42,114 nucleotides of DNA from an uncultured Burkholderiales bacterium (GTDB taxonomy: Bacteria; Pseudomonadota; Gammaproteobacteria; Burkholderiales; Burkholderiaceae_C): contig CAIKYO010000210.1 of the NCBI GenBank assembly GCA_903831655.1, positions 1 to 42,114 of the forward strand, given 5' to 3'. The notes beneath the pieces were generated by a model, which was not told where the DNA came from, ran no database searches, and worked only from the letters and a program-made list of their open reading frames with translations. Positions 17,806-26,987 of the stretch are shown here, piece after piece. The translations under genes and the position numbers were made by a program. Numbering within the stretch: position 1 is the stretch's first letter; each line of letters starts with the position of its first letter.

Positions 17806-17857
17806 CCCTGAGAAAGGCTGGGTGCTCGTGGTCGGGAGTCTCTGGGAGTTTCTGAGC

Positions 17858-18634
17858 TCAGGCCAAAATGACATCTGTGCTGAAACAGTCTTTGAAGCTG
17901 AAAAAAGCGGAGGTGAAAAACATCGATGCCAGGATCAATATCACGGGCAGCAAGAGCTCCTCAACCCATGCGGCTTGATCAAAAGCGCTGGATAGGAGCC
18001 CAAGGCCAGCCGCCGCACACCCAAAGAGCAGACTCCATGTCAAGGCATACATGACAAAGGCTCTCCAATTGGACAGGCAGGCAATGAATGAGAAAAAGAT
18101 ACTTTTGGGGACTGCAATACCGTGCCAGTGAACCAAGGCTGGGGCGTGCCAAAAGAGGCAAGAAAAAGGAACGTACAAGGCCAACGTCACCCACATGGCT
18201 CTTTGGAAATCGCTTTGGAGTACCGTCTCTTTGGTGAGTTCATTGCCTACCAAATAGACTTTCGCAAAGCTTCCCCCGTCAATGGTTGTAGACAGAGCCA
18301 GCAGTGCTAAAAAGCCAATTGAATACCAAACCCCTAGGACGAGCATTTGTTTGGATTTGGAGGGGCCAGCGCGAAAAGCGGTGAAGAGAGTGAGGGGGCG
18401 AGGGAATTTGCCCGCATGGGCCTCTTGGGCTGCCGCCATAAGGCCCAGGGTCGCGCAAGGCACAAAGAACAGTCCGAGCACGCCACCCAACACGGGTATC
18501 AAGGACAAGAGGGACATCAGCGCCATGAACATCAAAAACAGGCCTGTGAGCGCGATGGGCTGGCGAAAGAAGGTGGAGATGCCTTCTCTAACCCATACAA
18601 GGCCAGTTCGCGCAGGAACGATGTTTAATTTCAT
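17858..18634 (-). CDS. BPSS1780-family membrane protein
   Basis: A 258-residue integral inner-membrane protein with about six hydrophobic segments. The opening MKLNIVPARTGLVWVREGI, followed by FFRQPIALTGLFLMFMA, is the hallmark of the BPSS1780 family, common in Burkholderiales and functionally uncharacterised. It faces uvrD (convergent, 52 nt apart) and lies 65 nt downstream of thrB on the same strand, a pairing I recall from related genomes. No catalytic motif is visible. Transport or an envelope role would be guesses. Confidence 0.85.
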   Translation of the reverse strand: MKLNIVPARTGLVWVREGISTFFRQPIALTGLFLMFMALMSLLSLIPVLGGVLGLFFVPCATLGLMAAAQEAHAGKFPRPLTLFTAFRAGPSKSKQMLVLGVWYSIGFLALLALSTTIDGGSFAKVYLVGNELTKETVLQSDFQRAMWVTLALYVPFSCLFWHAPALVHWHGIAVPKSIFFSFIACLSNWRAFVMYALTWSLLFGCAAAGLGLLSSAFDQAAWVEELLLPVILILASMFFTSAFFSFKDCFSTDVILA

Positions 18635-18699
18635 TGATTCAAAATCAAAAAGGTGTGATGGGGTGCAAGCGAGCTCTTGTGGGTCATGAGGGGGGTGGA

Positions 18700-19668
18700 T
18701 CAGTGGCCCAGGAGCTGTTCAATGCGAATGGGTTGCTCAATTCGGGCTTTTAAAACATGCTCAAAGTGCTTGGGATCGTGTGCTTTCAGTAAGTTGGCTT
18801 CTCTTGGCAAGTGAAGATCCCAAAGCCTAGAGATCCAAAAACGCAACGCAGCTGCGCGCAGCATGGGGTTGATGAGCGCTCTCTCAGAGGCGCTTAAAGG
18901 GCGAACGCGGTGATAAGCCTTTAAAAACGCATGCAAGCGCGTGGGCTCGAAGTGGCCTGTTTTGAGATCAATGCACCAATCGTTCAGACACACGGCCAAA
19001 TCAAAAATCCAAGTGTCAACGCCTGCAAAGTAAAAGTCAAAGAATCCACTCAATTGATCCTCATCGAACATGACATTGTCCCGAAAGAGGTCGGCGTGAA
19101 CGGGCCCTTTGGGCAAGCTTTTGAAGACGGGTTGTTGGCTCAGATCCACTTGGAAGGCGAGTTCTTGCAGTAAGAGTTGTGAGAGCTCAGGGGTCAGGAA
19201 TTCTAGAATTTGAGGGACCGTTTGTGTCCACCAACTCAAACCTCTCAGGTTGGGTTGGGTGAGCTCGAAATCTCTTCCAGCCAGGTGCATTCGAGCCAGC
19301 ATGTCACCCACGATTTGACAATGTTGGGAGGTGGGCTGGAGTTCACTTGAGCCTTTGAGCCGATTGACCAAGGCAGCGGGTTTGCCTGCCACTTCAAAGA
19401 GGATTTGTCCTGCATCGTTCTCCATGGGCTTGGGAACGGGAATGGCCCTCACAGCCAAGTGTCGCATCAGGTGCAAATAAAAAGGCAGCTCTTGTGCGCT
19501 CAATCGTTCAAACAAAGTCAGAACAAAGGATCCCTCTGTGGAAGTTAAAAAGTAATTGGTGTTCTCAATGCCGCCTTGAATGCCTTTGAGTTCGGTGAGT
19601 TGTCCCAATTGGAGGTGATCCAAGAGAGACTGAGCCTGATCGTGGGTGACTTGGGTGAAAACAGCCAT
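18700..19668 (-). CDS. thrB: Homoserine kinase (type II, aminoglycoside phosphotransferase fold)
   Basis: Phosphorylates homoserine to O-phosphohomoserine in threonine synthesis. The 322-residue protein has the APH/choline-kinase fold of the non-GHMP ThrB group used by many pseudomonads and Burkholderiales. It shows GIQGGIENTNYFL (29-41) for the nucleotide loop, the Brenner motif HADLFRDN with His191, catalytic Asp193 and Asn198, and FFDFYFAG with metal-binding Asp211. It diverges from polA across 222 bp. No other threonine gene is present in the window. Confidence 0.92.
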   Translation of the reverse strand: MAVFTQVTHDQAQSLLDHLQLGQLTELKGIQGGIENTNYFLTSTEGSFVLTLFERLSAQELPFYLHLMRHLAVRAIPVPKPMENDAGQILFEVAGKPAALVNRLKGSSELQPTSQHCQIVGDMLARMHLAGRDFELTQPNLRGLSWWTQTVPQILEFLTPELSQLLLQELAFQVDLSQQPVFKSLPKGPVHADLFRDNVMFDEDQLSGFFDFYFAGVDTWIFDLAVCLNDWCIDLKTGHFEPTRLHAFLKAYHRVRPLSASERALINPMLRAAALRFWISRLWDLHLPREANLLKAHDPKHFEHVLKARIEQPIRIEQLLGH

Positions 19669-19890
19669 GGCAATGTAGGAGCAAAAAGTTGGCTTTAAAA
19701 ATATACAAAGAGGTTCATCTTGTGGGTCTCAAATGAACACTCAAAGGAGAGCGTTCAATGCCTTCAACCGATTGTAGAGGGGTCAAGGGGGCTTTGGACG
19801 TGAAATGGGGTAGATATTTTTAACGCTTTGAGGGCTCTATTTATGGGGCGATTGATCGATCTTGAGTGCAAAGAAGGGCAAAATGTAGGG

Positions 19891-22695
19891 ATGACACAAG
19901 AAACCCCCCCATTGTTGCTGTTGGTTGACGGTTCGAGTTATCTTTACCGTGCATTTCATGCCATGCCCGACCTCAGGGCCAAGCCTGGAGACGCACAAAG
20001 TGCACCCACAGGCGCCATTCGCGGCATGATCAACATGATGGAGAGTTTGAAAAAAGACTACCCATCTTCTCACGCGGCTTGCGTATTTGATGCCAAGGGA
20101 CCCACTTTTAGAGATGAGTGGTATCCCGATTACAAGGCCCATCGCTCACCCATGCCCGATGATTTGCGCGCTCAAATCGAGCCCATTCATGAGGTGGTTC
20201 GGCTCTTGGGTTGGCCCATCTTGAATGTCACAGGTGTTGAGGCCGATGATGTGATTGGCACTTTGGCCAAAATGGCAGCTGCCCATGGTCATGAGGTGAT
20301 CATCTCCAGTGGGGACAAAGATCTCAGTCAATTGGTTCAAGAGCGCATCACCATTGTGGACACCATGAACAATAAAAAACGGGATGTTCAAGGTGTCACC
20401 CAAGAGTTTGGTGTGCCTCCTGAGCTCATGATCGATTATCAAGCGCTGGTTGGAGATGCAGTGGACAATGTGCCTGGCGTGCCCAAAGTCGGGCCCAAGA
20501 CGGCCGTTAAATGGTTGACTCAATATGGCAGTTTGCAAGGCGTGGTCGAGCACGCTCAAGAGATCAGTGGAGTGGTTGGAGAAAATTTGAGGAAGTCTTT
20601 GGATTGGTTGCCCATGGCAAAAAAGCTGGTGACCATCAAGACCGATTGCGATCTCCAAGCGGTATTGCCTTCTTTGCCAGCGCTTGACGATTTGCGACTT
20701 CAAGAGCCGAGTCGTGAGGAGTTGTTGACCTTTTATGAAGCGCACGGCTTTAAGGGGTTGGTTAAAAACATCAGGGACGGCAAAACCCATCCAGGAGCCC
20801 ATTCAACGGCGCAAGAGGAGCGACCCAATGCAGCCGATGAGGCCCAGTCCGACCTCTTTGGAGAAGTCTCCAAGGGGCAAGCCCAAGATGCGATGTGTGT
20901 GTGCGAGTGCATCACCACTTGGGAGGAGTTGGAGCGTTGGTGCGCTCTCTTGGAGGTCGCTCCTTTGGTGAGCTTGGACACGGAGACCGATTCATTGGTC
21001 GAGATGAATGCCAAGATTGTGGGTTTGAGTTTTTGTGTGGAAAGCACTCACGCAGCCTACGTCCCGCTTGCCCATACCCTGAGAGAGGGCGAGGTACAAC
21101 TCGAGCGTGAACGAGTACTGGAGCGGCTAAAGCCTTGGCTAGAGAATCCTCTTTGTAAAAAATTGGGTCAACACATCAAATACGATCGCCATGTGTTTGC
21201 CAATCATGGCATTGAAGTGCAGGGGTATCAACACGATACGATGCTTCAAAGCTATGTGCTGGAGGTTCACAAACGCCACAGTCTCGAGAGTTTGGCCGAG
21301 CGCCATTTGGGGCGCAAGGGCTTGTCTTATGAGGACTTGTGCGGCAAAGGGGCTCAACAAATTCCATTTGCAAATGTGAGTTTAGACAAAGCCACGCAGT
21401 ATGCCTGTGAGGATGCTCAAATGACCCTGGAGGTTCATCAACGCTTGTGGCCTATTTTGCAAAGTCACGATGACTTGAGAGGCATCTACGAGCTGGAGAT
21501 CGAGAGCAGCGAGGCTTTGTACCGAATCGAGAGAAATGGTGTGTTGATCGATGCGCCCACACTGGCCGCACAAAGCTTGGCACTGGGTGAGAGGATTCAC
21601 ACCTTGGAGATGGAGTCGCATGCCATAGCACAAGGCGAATTCAACTTGAATTCTCCGAAACAAATTGCTGAGATTTTCTTTGAACGACTGGGTTTGCCGG
21701 TGGTTAAAAAGACCGCCAAAGGTGCCCCAAGCACCGACGAGGAGGTGCTTGAGAAGTTGGCGCTTGATTACCCCTTGCCCGCAAAAATTTTAGAGCACCG
21801 CGGGCTCTCCAAGTTAAAGGGCACTTACACCGACAAGTTGGCCAGTTTGGCCAACCCACGAACAGGACGCGTTCACACCCATTACGCTCAGGCGGTGGCG
21901 GTCACAGGTCGACTCTCCAGCAACGACCCCAATTTGCAAAACATCCCCATCCGAACTCCTGAAGGTCGACGGGTGCGCGAGGCCTTTGTGGCCCCCAAGG
22001 GGAGTGTGATTGCAAGTGCCGATTACTCCCAAATTGAGTTGCGCATCATGGCGCACATCAGTGAGGACGAAGCGCTCTTGAGGGCCTTCAAGGAAGGGGT
22101 GGATGTTCACCGGGCCACGGCCAGTGAGATCTTTGGCATTCCTCCCCAAGAGGTGAGCTCAGAGCAAAGGCGTTACGCCAAGGTGATCAATTTTGGCCTC
22201 ATCTACGGCATGAGTGCTTTTGGTTTGGCGCGTGCACTGGGAATCGACAACGCGTCCGCAAAGTCCTATATCGAGCGTTATTTTGATCGCTTCTCTGGCG
22301 TGAAGACTTACATGGAGGCGACTCGTGTGTCGGCCAAGAGTCGGGGGTATGTGCAAACCGTTTTTGGAAGGCGTTTGTATTTGCCCGAGATCAACTCCCC
22401 AAATGGGCCAAGCCGCTCTGGGGCTGAGCGTGCAGCGATCAACGCGCCCATGCAGGGTACCGCTGCTGACTTGATCAAAATGAGCATGGTCAAGGTGCAA
22501 AAAACACTCGACCAAGAGGGCCGTCAAACTCGCATGATCATGCAAGTGCACGATGAGTTGGTCTTTGAGGTGCCAGGCGATGAGCTGGAGTGGGTCAAAC
22601 AAGAGATCCCCTCCATCATGGCAAGTGTTGCTGAGTTGCGTGTACCCCTCATTGCCGAGTTGGGCTTTGGAGCGAATTGGGATGAGGCGCATTGA
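19891..22695 (+). CDS. polA: DNA polymerase I
   Basis: Fills gaps and removes RNA primers in replication and repair. The 934-residue protein has all three domains. The 5'-3' exonuclease is at about 1-300 (LLVDGSSYLYRAFHA, GVEADDVIG, SSGDKDLSQLV). The 3'-5' proofreading domain keeps its acidic residues, DTET with Asp363 and Glu365. The polymerase domain shows motif A DYSQIELR (Asp711), motif B RRYAKVINFGLIYG and motif C VHDELVFE (Asp888). ATG 19891 (MTQETPPLLLLVDG) is preferred; the frame is open to 19828, but the extra residues do not look like family sequence. The downstream exported hydrolase starts 35 nt later. Confidence 0.97.
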   Translation: MTQETPPLLLLVDGSSYLYRAFHAMPDLRAKPGDAQSAPTGAIRGMINMMESLKKDYPSSHAACVFDAKGPTFRDEWYPDYKAHRSPMPDDLRAQIEPIHEVVRLLGWPILNVTGVEADDVIGTLAKMAAAHGHEVIISSGDKDLSQLVQERITIVDTMNNKKRDVQGVTQEFGVPPELMIDYQALVGDAVDNVPGVPKVGPKTAVKWLTQYGSLQGVVEHAQEISGVVGENLRKSLDWLPMAKKLVTIKTDCDLQAVLPSLPALDDLRLQEPSREELLTFYEAHGFKGLVKNIRDGKTHPGAHSTAQEERPNAADEAQSDLFGEVSKGQAQDAMCVCECITTWEELERWCALLEVAPLVSLDTETDSLVEMNAKIVGLSFCVESTHAAYVPLAHTLREGEVQLERERVLERLKPWLENPLCKKLGQHIKYDRHVFANHGIEVQGYQHDTMLQSYVLEVHKRHSLESLAERHLGRKGLSYEDLCGKGAQQIPFANVSLDKATQYACEDAQMTLEVHQRLWPILQSHDDLRGIYELEIESSEALYRIERNGVLIDAPTLAAQSLALGERIHTLEMESHAIAQGEFNLNSPKQIAEIFFERLGLPVVKKTAKGAPSTDEEVLEKLALDYPLPAKILEHRGLSKLKGTYTDKLASLANPRTGRVHTHYAQAVAVTGRLSSNDPNLQNIPIRTPEGRRVREAFVAPKGSVIASADYSQIELRIMAHISEDEALLRAFKEGVDVHRATASEIFGIPPQEVSSEQRRYAKVINFGLIYGMSAFGLARALGIDNASAKSYIERYFDRFSGVKTYMEATRVSAKSRGYVQTVFGRRLYLPEINSPNGPSRSGAERAAINAPMQGTAADLIKMSMVKVQKTLDQEGRQTRMIMQVHDELVFEVPGDELEWVKQEIPSIMASVAELRVPLIAELGFGANWDEAH

Positions 22696-22730
22696 GGCGT
22701 TTGAGTTCAAAACATGAAGAGAGATTTTTT

Positions 22731-23603
22731 GTGAACGCTGATCTAACCCACTTGTCATCTGTTAAAACACGCCGAGCTGTGCTCAAAACCGCGGCTGGGC
22801 TGGGCTACGCCTTGGCCTCTTACCCCATCATGGCTCAAACTGCGATCAACACTTCCAGCGCTGGCTTGCACACTGCAGAGGTGATGCTGGAGCGCGATGG
22901 ATTTAAATTCCCCGTGTATGTGGCGCATCCTCTTGAGGGCAGAAACTGGCCTGTGGTGTTGGTGGTTTCAGAGATTTTTGGTGTGCACGAGTACATTGCA
23001 GATGTCGCCAGGCGTTGGGCACGTTTGGGCTATTGTGCTTTGGCTCCAGAACTCTTTGCACGGCAAGGTGAGCCCAGCGAGTATGCAACGCTTGCGCAGT
23101 TGATGCAGGAGGTGGTCTCAAAGGTTCCCGATGCACAAGTGATGGGGGATTTAGATGCTTGCGTGACTTGGGCGGGCTTGCACGGAGCCGATGCAAAGCG
23201 TTTGGGGGTCAATGGATTTTGTTGGGGAGGGCGCATGTCTTGGTTATATGCTGCTCACAATCCTGCACTCAAAGCAGCGGTGTCTTGGTACGGTCGTCTC
23301 GAGGGTGAGCACTCTACATTGACCCCTTACCAACCGATTGACTTGGTCAAAAGCCTGAAGGCTCCGGTGTTGGGGTTGTACGGCAAAAACGATGAGAGCA
23401 TTCCCCAGTCCTCTGTGGACAGCATGAGGGCTGCTTTGGCAGCCGCTGCAGCCTCCGGTGTTCAAGCGGCTTTAAAGTCTCAAATTTTGGTCTACCCCAA
23501 CGCGGGGCATGCCTTTCACGCTGATTACAGAGCCAGTTATGAACCCCAAGCTGCCAAGCAAGGATGGGAGCAAGCTTCCTCTTGGTTTAAGCGTTGGCTT
23601 TAA
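22731..23603 (+). CDS. Dienelactone hydrolase family protein with Tat signal
   Basis: A 290-residue alpha/beta hydrolase. The N-terminus shows the twin-arginine motif TRRAVLK (13-19), a hydrophobic stretch and a possible cleavage site after IMAQ at about 36, so export folded to the periplasm is predicted. The triad fits dienelactone hydrolase: Cys164 in GFCWGGR, Asp221 in GKNDES and His260 in NAGHAF. EIFGVHEYI (81-89) is the usual substrate loop. The start is GTG 22731, with AAGAGAG 7 nt upstream; a TTG at 22692 overlapping the polA stop is the alternative. No aromatic degradation genes are nearby, so the natural substrate is unknown. Confidence 0.88.
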   Translation: MNADLTHLSSVKTRRAVLKTAAGLGYALASYPIMAQTAINTSSAGLHTAEVMLERDGFKFPVYVAHPLEGRNWPVVLVVSEIFGVHEYIADVARRWARLGYCALAPELFARQGEPSEYATLAQLMQEVVSKVPDAQVMGDLDACVTWAGLHGADAKRLGVNGFCWGGRMSWLYAAHNPALKAAVSWYGRLEGEHSTLTPYQPIDLVKSLKAPVLGLYGKNDESIPQSSVDSMRAALAAAAASGVQAALKSQILVYPNAGHAFHADYRASYEPQAAKQGWEQASSWFKRWL

Positions 23604-23618
23604 GCACGAGGATTCGAA

Positions 23619-24443
23619 GTGTTGATGTTGATCATTTTCTTGGGCACCATGGTGTGTGGGGTAGGAAGCGTGTTGCTGGCTTGGTGTTTGTCACGTGCTT
23701 TGCTCAATCGCTACCAGCAGCACATGTTGAGTTTGGCAGCAGGTGCTTTACTGGCAACCGCTTTTTTGCATTTGTTACCAGAGGCCTTTGCATCAGACGT
23801 ATCCCCTCAGTCTTTGTTCATTGCACTCTTGATTGGGTTGATTTTTTTCTTCCTGTTGGACAAAGCCGAATTGTGGCACCACGGGCATGAGCATTCCCAT
23901 GATATGGGGCACGCTCATCATGGTCACCATGAACACGGGGATTCTCATTCAGCGCACAGTGAGTCTCAACACGAGCACAGCACCTCCTCGGCTTTTAGGC
24001 AAGGGGGTTGGTCTGTCTTGCTCGGCGACAGTGTTCACGCTTTTGGTGACGGTATGCTCGTGGCAGGTGCGTTCATGGCCAATTTGGGTTTGGGCTGGGC
24101 TGCCACAGCGGCTGTGTTGGCGCATGAGATCCCGCATCACATGGGAGACTTGGTGGTTTTGTCTCAAAACCCAAGTGGCAGAAGTCGAGCCCTCATCAAG
24201 CTCATGCTATCGGGGGCCGTGACCTGTTTGGGTGGAGAGATTGCGTTTTTGTTGTTAGAGGGACGCGAGGCAATCGTGCCCTTTATTTTGTGCATCGCCT
24301 CTAGCAGTTACCTCTACGTGGCCTTGGCGGATTTGATTCCCCAATTGCAAAAAAGGCTCAATGCCAAATCAACTCTGGCCCAAATTGCTTGGCTCTTTGC
24401 CGGCATGATTTGGGTTCAAGCAAGCATTCATTGGTTGAGCTAA
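23619..24443 (+). CDS. ZIP-family metal transporter
   Basis: A 274-residue inner-membrane protein of the ZIP family, which brings Zn2+ or other divalent metals into the cytosol. About eight helices can be drawn. HAFGDGML (140-147) and HEIPHHMGD (169-177) are the paired metal-site helices. The loop at residues 87-120 holds 15 histidines, a typical metal-sensing or binding loop between helices 3 and 4. The start is GTG 23619 with GAGG 7 nt upstream; an ATG two codons later is less well placed. It lies 15 nt after the hydrolase gene and is probably cotranscribed with it. Metal specificity is not readable. Confidence 0.9.
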   Translation: MLMLIIFLGTMVCGVGSVLLAWCLSRALLNRYQQHMLSLAAGALLATAFLHLLPEAFASDVSPQSLFIALLIGLIFFFLLDKAELWHHGHEHSHDMGHAHHGHHEHGDSHSAHSESQHEHSTSSAFRQGGWSVLLGDSVHAFGDGMLVAGAFMANLGLGWAATAAVLAHEIPHHMGDLVVLSQNPSGRSRALIKLMLSGAVTCLGGEIAFLLLEGREAIVPFILCIASSSYLYVALADLIPQLQKRLNAKSTLAQIAWLFAGMIWVQASIHWLS

Positions 24444-24477
24444 GGCAGATGAGGAGCTGAAAGCCCCCCTTGATGTT

Positions 24478-24511
24478 GTGTCTCACCCTTGGTGTGGTGT
24501 CTCACACTTGG
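24478..24511 (+). repeat. Imperfect 15-bp tandem direct repeat
   Basis: GTGTCTCACCCTTGG (24478-24492) is repeated as GTGTCTCACACTTGG (24497-24511), 14 of 15 identical, with a 4-bp spacer. It lies between the convergent ZIP and sulfurtransferase genes. No function is evident. Confidence 0.5.
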
Positions 24512-24520
24512 GTTTGGGAC

Positions 24521-25417
24521 TCAACCGCCTTGTTCAACGGGCAGTCCAGGTGTTCTGCTCCATTCACTAAAACTTCCTGCGTAGAGTTTGGATGCACCCA
24601 GCCCAGATAGGTAAAAGGCGAGAATGTTGGGTACCGCACTCACGCCACTTCCGCAGTGGTGAACGACGCTTGCGGGGTCGCGACCATCCAAGAGATTTAA
24701 AAACTCTTGCCTTAAAGTTTCCGCAGGTTTGAAAAATCCTTGCTCGTTCAAATTGAGTCCAAAGGGTCTGTTCAATGCACCAGGAATGTGTCCGGCTTGG
24801 GGGTCCAGGGGCTCGGTCTCACCGCGGTAACGCTGAGGCGCTCTTGCATCGATGAGGGTTTGTCCATCCTTTAGCTTGTTTTGTACCACTTCGGTTGAAA
24901 CCCACTCCAGGAGTGGAGGGTGCAATTCAAAGGCTTTTGATGGGACAGGAGGGGGCTCATTGTGCCCACTCTCAACTTTGACTTGGGAATGGGTCCACGC
25001 GTTGAAAGAACCATCCAAAATGGCCACACGAGAGTGACCGCACCATTTCAGCATCCACCAAAGGCGTCCGCAAAAATTCATGTTGTTTCTGTCGTAGACC
25101 ACCACTTGGGTGCTAGGGTCAATGTCAAAGTGACTCAGCCACTTGGCAAATGCCTCCCTGGTGGGCAAGGGGTGTCTGCCGGCATTGAGCTGGGGAGTTG
25201 GGGGATGTGCACTCAGGTGGAGGGATAAATCGGCATAGTAGGCGCCGGGGATGTGAGCATTTTCATACTGTTTGCGACCCCAAGCAGGGTCTCCCAGGTC
25301 GTGGCTCACGTCAAAAATCACGAGAGCTTTGGGAGTGCTTTGCTGAGCGTGTTGTTCGCTCATCAAAGCGGCAAGCTGAGGAGCTCCAATGAGGGTGTCA
25401 AAGTGAGCGTTGGTCAT
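24521..25417 (-). CDS. Sulfurtransferase, 3-mercaptopyruvate type (two rhodanese domains)
   Basis: A 298-residue tandem rhodanese protein. The first domain (about 1-140) is structural and includes the linker-type VVYDRNNMNFCGRLWWML. The second carries the active-site loop CGSGV with Cys255. CGSGV is the 3-mercaptopyruvate sulfurtransferase signature, as opposed to CRKGV of thiosulfate sulfurtransferase, so a SseA-like reaction moving sulfur from 3-mercaptopyruvate to thiols or cyanide is likely. ATG 25417 (MTNAHFDTLIG) is used; the open frame runs to 25471 but would overlap the oxygenase gene. It follows that gene by 26 nt with a weak ribosome binding site. Confidence 0.88.
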   Translation of the reverse strand: MTNAHFDTLIGAPQLAALMSEQHAQQSTPKALVIFDVSHDLGDPAWGRKQYENAHIPGAYYADLSLHLSAHPPTPQLNAGRHPLPTREAFAKWLSHFDIDPSTQVVVYDRNNMNFCGRLWWMLKWCGHSRVAILDGSFNAWTHSQVKVESGHNEPPPVPSKAFELHPPLLEWVSTEVVQNKLKDGQTLIDARAPQRYRGETEPLDPQAGHIPGALNRPFGLNLNEQGFFKPAETLRQEFLNLLDGRDPASVVHHCGSGVSAVPNILAFYLSGLGASKLYAGSFSEWSRTPGLPVEQGG

Positions 25418-25443
25418 AAAAAAGCCAAAAAGTTTGTGGGGGC

Positions 25444-26562
25444 TCAGTACTTGAGCTTTTCGCGGTACCACTCATGGAAGTGCTGCATACCGTCTTCCAT
25501 GGGACTTTGATAGGGTCCTACTTCGTTTTGTCCGCGTTTCATCAGTGCCAAACGGCCTGCATCCATTCTTTCGGCGATCTCATCGTCTTCGGTACAAGTT
25601 TCCATGTAGGCGGCTTGTTGAGCGGCAATGAACTCAGGCTCGAACGCCACAATTTCCTCTGGATAGAAGAATTCAATTTTGTTCAGCGTCTTTCGTGGGC
25701 CCATGGGCCACAAGGTCGAGACGGTGAGCACATGGGGGTACCACTCCACCATGATGTGGGGGTAGTAGGTGAGCCAAATGGCGCCTTGAGACGGGGCTTG
25801 ACCTTTGGAGAAGTTCATGAGGGCTTTTTGCCACCGGTCATAGACAGCGCTACCTGATTTGCTCAGTTTGTGCGCCACGCCGACCGTTTGTACAGAGAAC
25901 TCGGGTTTGAACTCCCACTTGAGGTCATCGCAAGCCACAAATTGACCCAAGCCAGGGTGGAAGGGGCCCACGTGATAGTCCTCTAGATAGACTTCGACAA
26001 ATGTTTTCCAGTTGTAATTGCACTCATGCATTTCAACTTTGGCGAGTTGGTATCCAGTGAAGTCGAGTTGACCCCTGGGGCCCATGGCGGCGAGATCCAA
26101 ATTGACATCTCTGCCGCTGGATTCAAAGAGCAAGCCATTCCAATTTTGCAAAGGGTATTGGGCTAAATTCAAACAAGGATCGTGCGCAAAGTGGGGCGCA
26201 CCAATGAGTGTGCCCTGGTCAGAGTACGTCCACCTGTGAATTGGGCAGACAATATTGCCTCCTGAATTCAAGCTTTGAGCGTTCAAGTTTCCTCGGTCTT
26301 TGAGGATGATCGCTTGTCGGTGTCTGCAAACGTTGGAGAGCAACTCAATGCCCTTAGACGTGCGAACGAGAACACGGCCCTCACCTTCGTGGTTAAGGGT
26401 TTGGTAATCTCCGATTTCGGGAACACTTAACTCATGACCCACATAACGCGGGCCTTTTGAGAAAAGCAAATCCATCTCACGCTCATAGAGCGCTTGATCA
26501 AAATAACTCTCGACTGGAAGTTGGCTGTGCGCCTGCTGCAGTTGAAGACTTAAATCAGACAT
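25444..26562 (-). CDS. Rieske non-heme iron oxygenase, alpha subunit type
   Basis: A 372-residue oxygenase with an N-terminal Rieske [2Fe-2S] domain (C79-x-H81 and C106-x2-H109) and a C-terminal catalytic domain with the iron-binding motif EDYHVGPFHPG (His197, His202) and a probable third ligand Asp in the ERMDAGR region. Such enzymes hydroxylate or demethylate aromatic or quaternary ammonium substrates and need a reductase, which is not in the window. ATG 26562 (MSDLSLQLQQ) is chosen; the upstream in-frame part to 26688 covers the promoter region and looks non-coding. No beta subunit is adjacent, so a homo-oligomeric alpha-only enzyme is likely. Substrate unknown. Confidence 0.87.
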   Translation of the reverse strand: MSDLSLQLQQAHSQLPVESYFDQALYEREMDLLFSKGPRYVGHELSVPEIGDYQTLNHEGEGRVLVRTSKGIELLSNVCRHRQAIILKDRGNLNAQSLNSGGNIVCPIHRWTYSDQGTLIGAPHFAHDPCLNLAQYPLQNWNGLLFESSGRDVNLDLAAMGPRGQLDFTGYQLAKVEMHECNYNWKTFVEVYLEDYHVGPFHPGLGQFVACDDLKWEFKPEFSVQTVGVAHKLSKSGSAVYDRWQKALMNFSKGQAPSQGAIWLTYYPHIMVEWYPHVLTVSTLWPMGPRKTLNKIEFFYPEEIVAFEPEFIAAQQAAYMETCTEDDEIAERMDAGRLALMKRGQNEVGPYQSPMEDGMQHFHEWYREKLKY

Positions 26563-26632
26563 AGGGACCTGACCTAAAGACTCCCCACAGGGAGATACTG
26601 AAAAAACCGGGAATATTCCGGGGGAACCTTGC

Positions 26633-26638
26633 ATTATA
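26633..26638 (-). promoter_or_regulatory. Possible -10 box for the Rieske oxygenase
   Basis: A perfect TATAAT on the minus strand, about 70 nt upstream of the start codon. No TTGACA-like -35 is seen at 16-18 bp, so activator dependence is possible. The predicted leader contains the two inverted repeats at 26581-26619. Confidence 0.4.
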
Positions 26639-26905
26639 TATTTAGATTCGTCTTTTTGGGGAGCGAATGCTGTCTTTAAACATCCCAAAGCCCCGTGTTT
26701 TGTGGCCCCAAGGCATTGAGCTCGCCCAAGTGTTTGTCTTTGGGCGGTGATGGGGTGTCGTTTTTTTGCATGCTTGGCTCTACAGTTGGGTCTGTGAAAG
26801 GGAGAGCAGGCGATAAAAAAATCATGCCCAATGTGCTTTTGCAGTGCGCCAATCCCCTTGGTGGTGCAGGATGATTTAACATCGGTACCTGTGGCCCTTT
26901 TTTGT

Positions 26906-26922
26906 CGAGTCCTTTGGACTCG
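26906..26922. other. Hairpin upstream of xseB
   Basis: CGAGTCC-TTT-GGACTCG forms a perfect 7-bp stem with a 3-nt loop, about 65 nt upstream of xseB. No T run on either side. It could be a leader structure or protein site. Confidence 0.4.
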
Positions 26923-26987
26923 GTGTTGATAGAGTTTGAGCGTTCTGAAGGATCTCCTCTAAGGGTCTCTATTTTTTGCCTTTATTT

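Larger units (their letters stand above)
26563..26987. other. 425-bp non-coding region between divergent genes
   Basis: I see no convincing gene here. It holds the oxygenase promoter side with a perfect TATAAT. Next to the oxygenase start lie two small inverted repeats: CTCCC-CACA-GGGAG at 26581-26594 and the palindrome GGAATATTCC at 26610-26619. On the xseB side is the hairpin CGAGTCC-TTT-GGACTCG at 26906-26922. A 68-codon open frame on the minus strand at 26676-26882 looks non-coding. Confidence 0.6.

Noticed and set aside
26676-26882. 68-codon open frame upstream of the Rieske gene
   Set aside because: Pro-rich, no ribosome binding site, no recognisable similarity, and it overlaps the likely promoter region.
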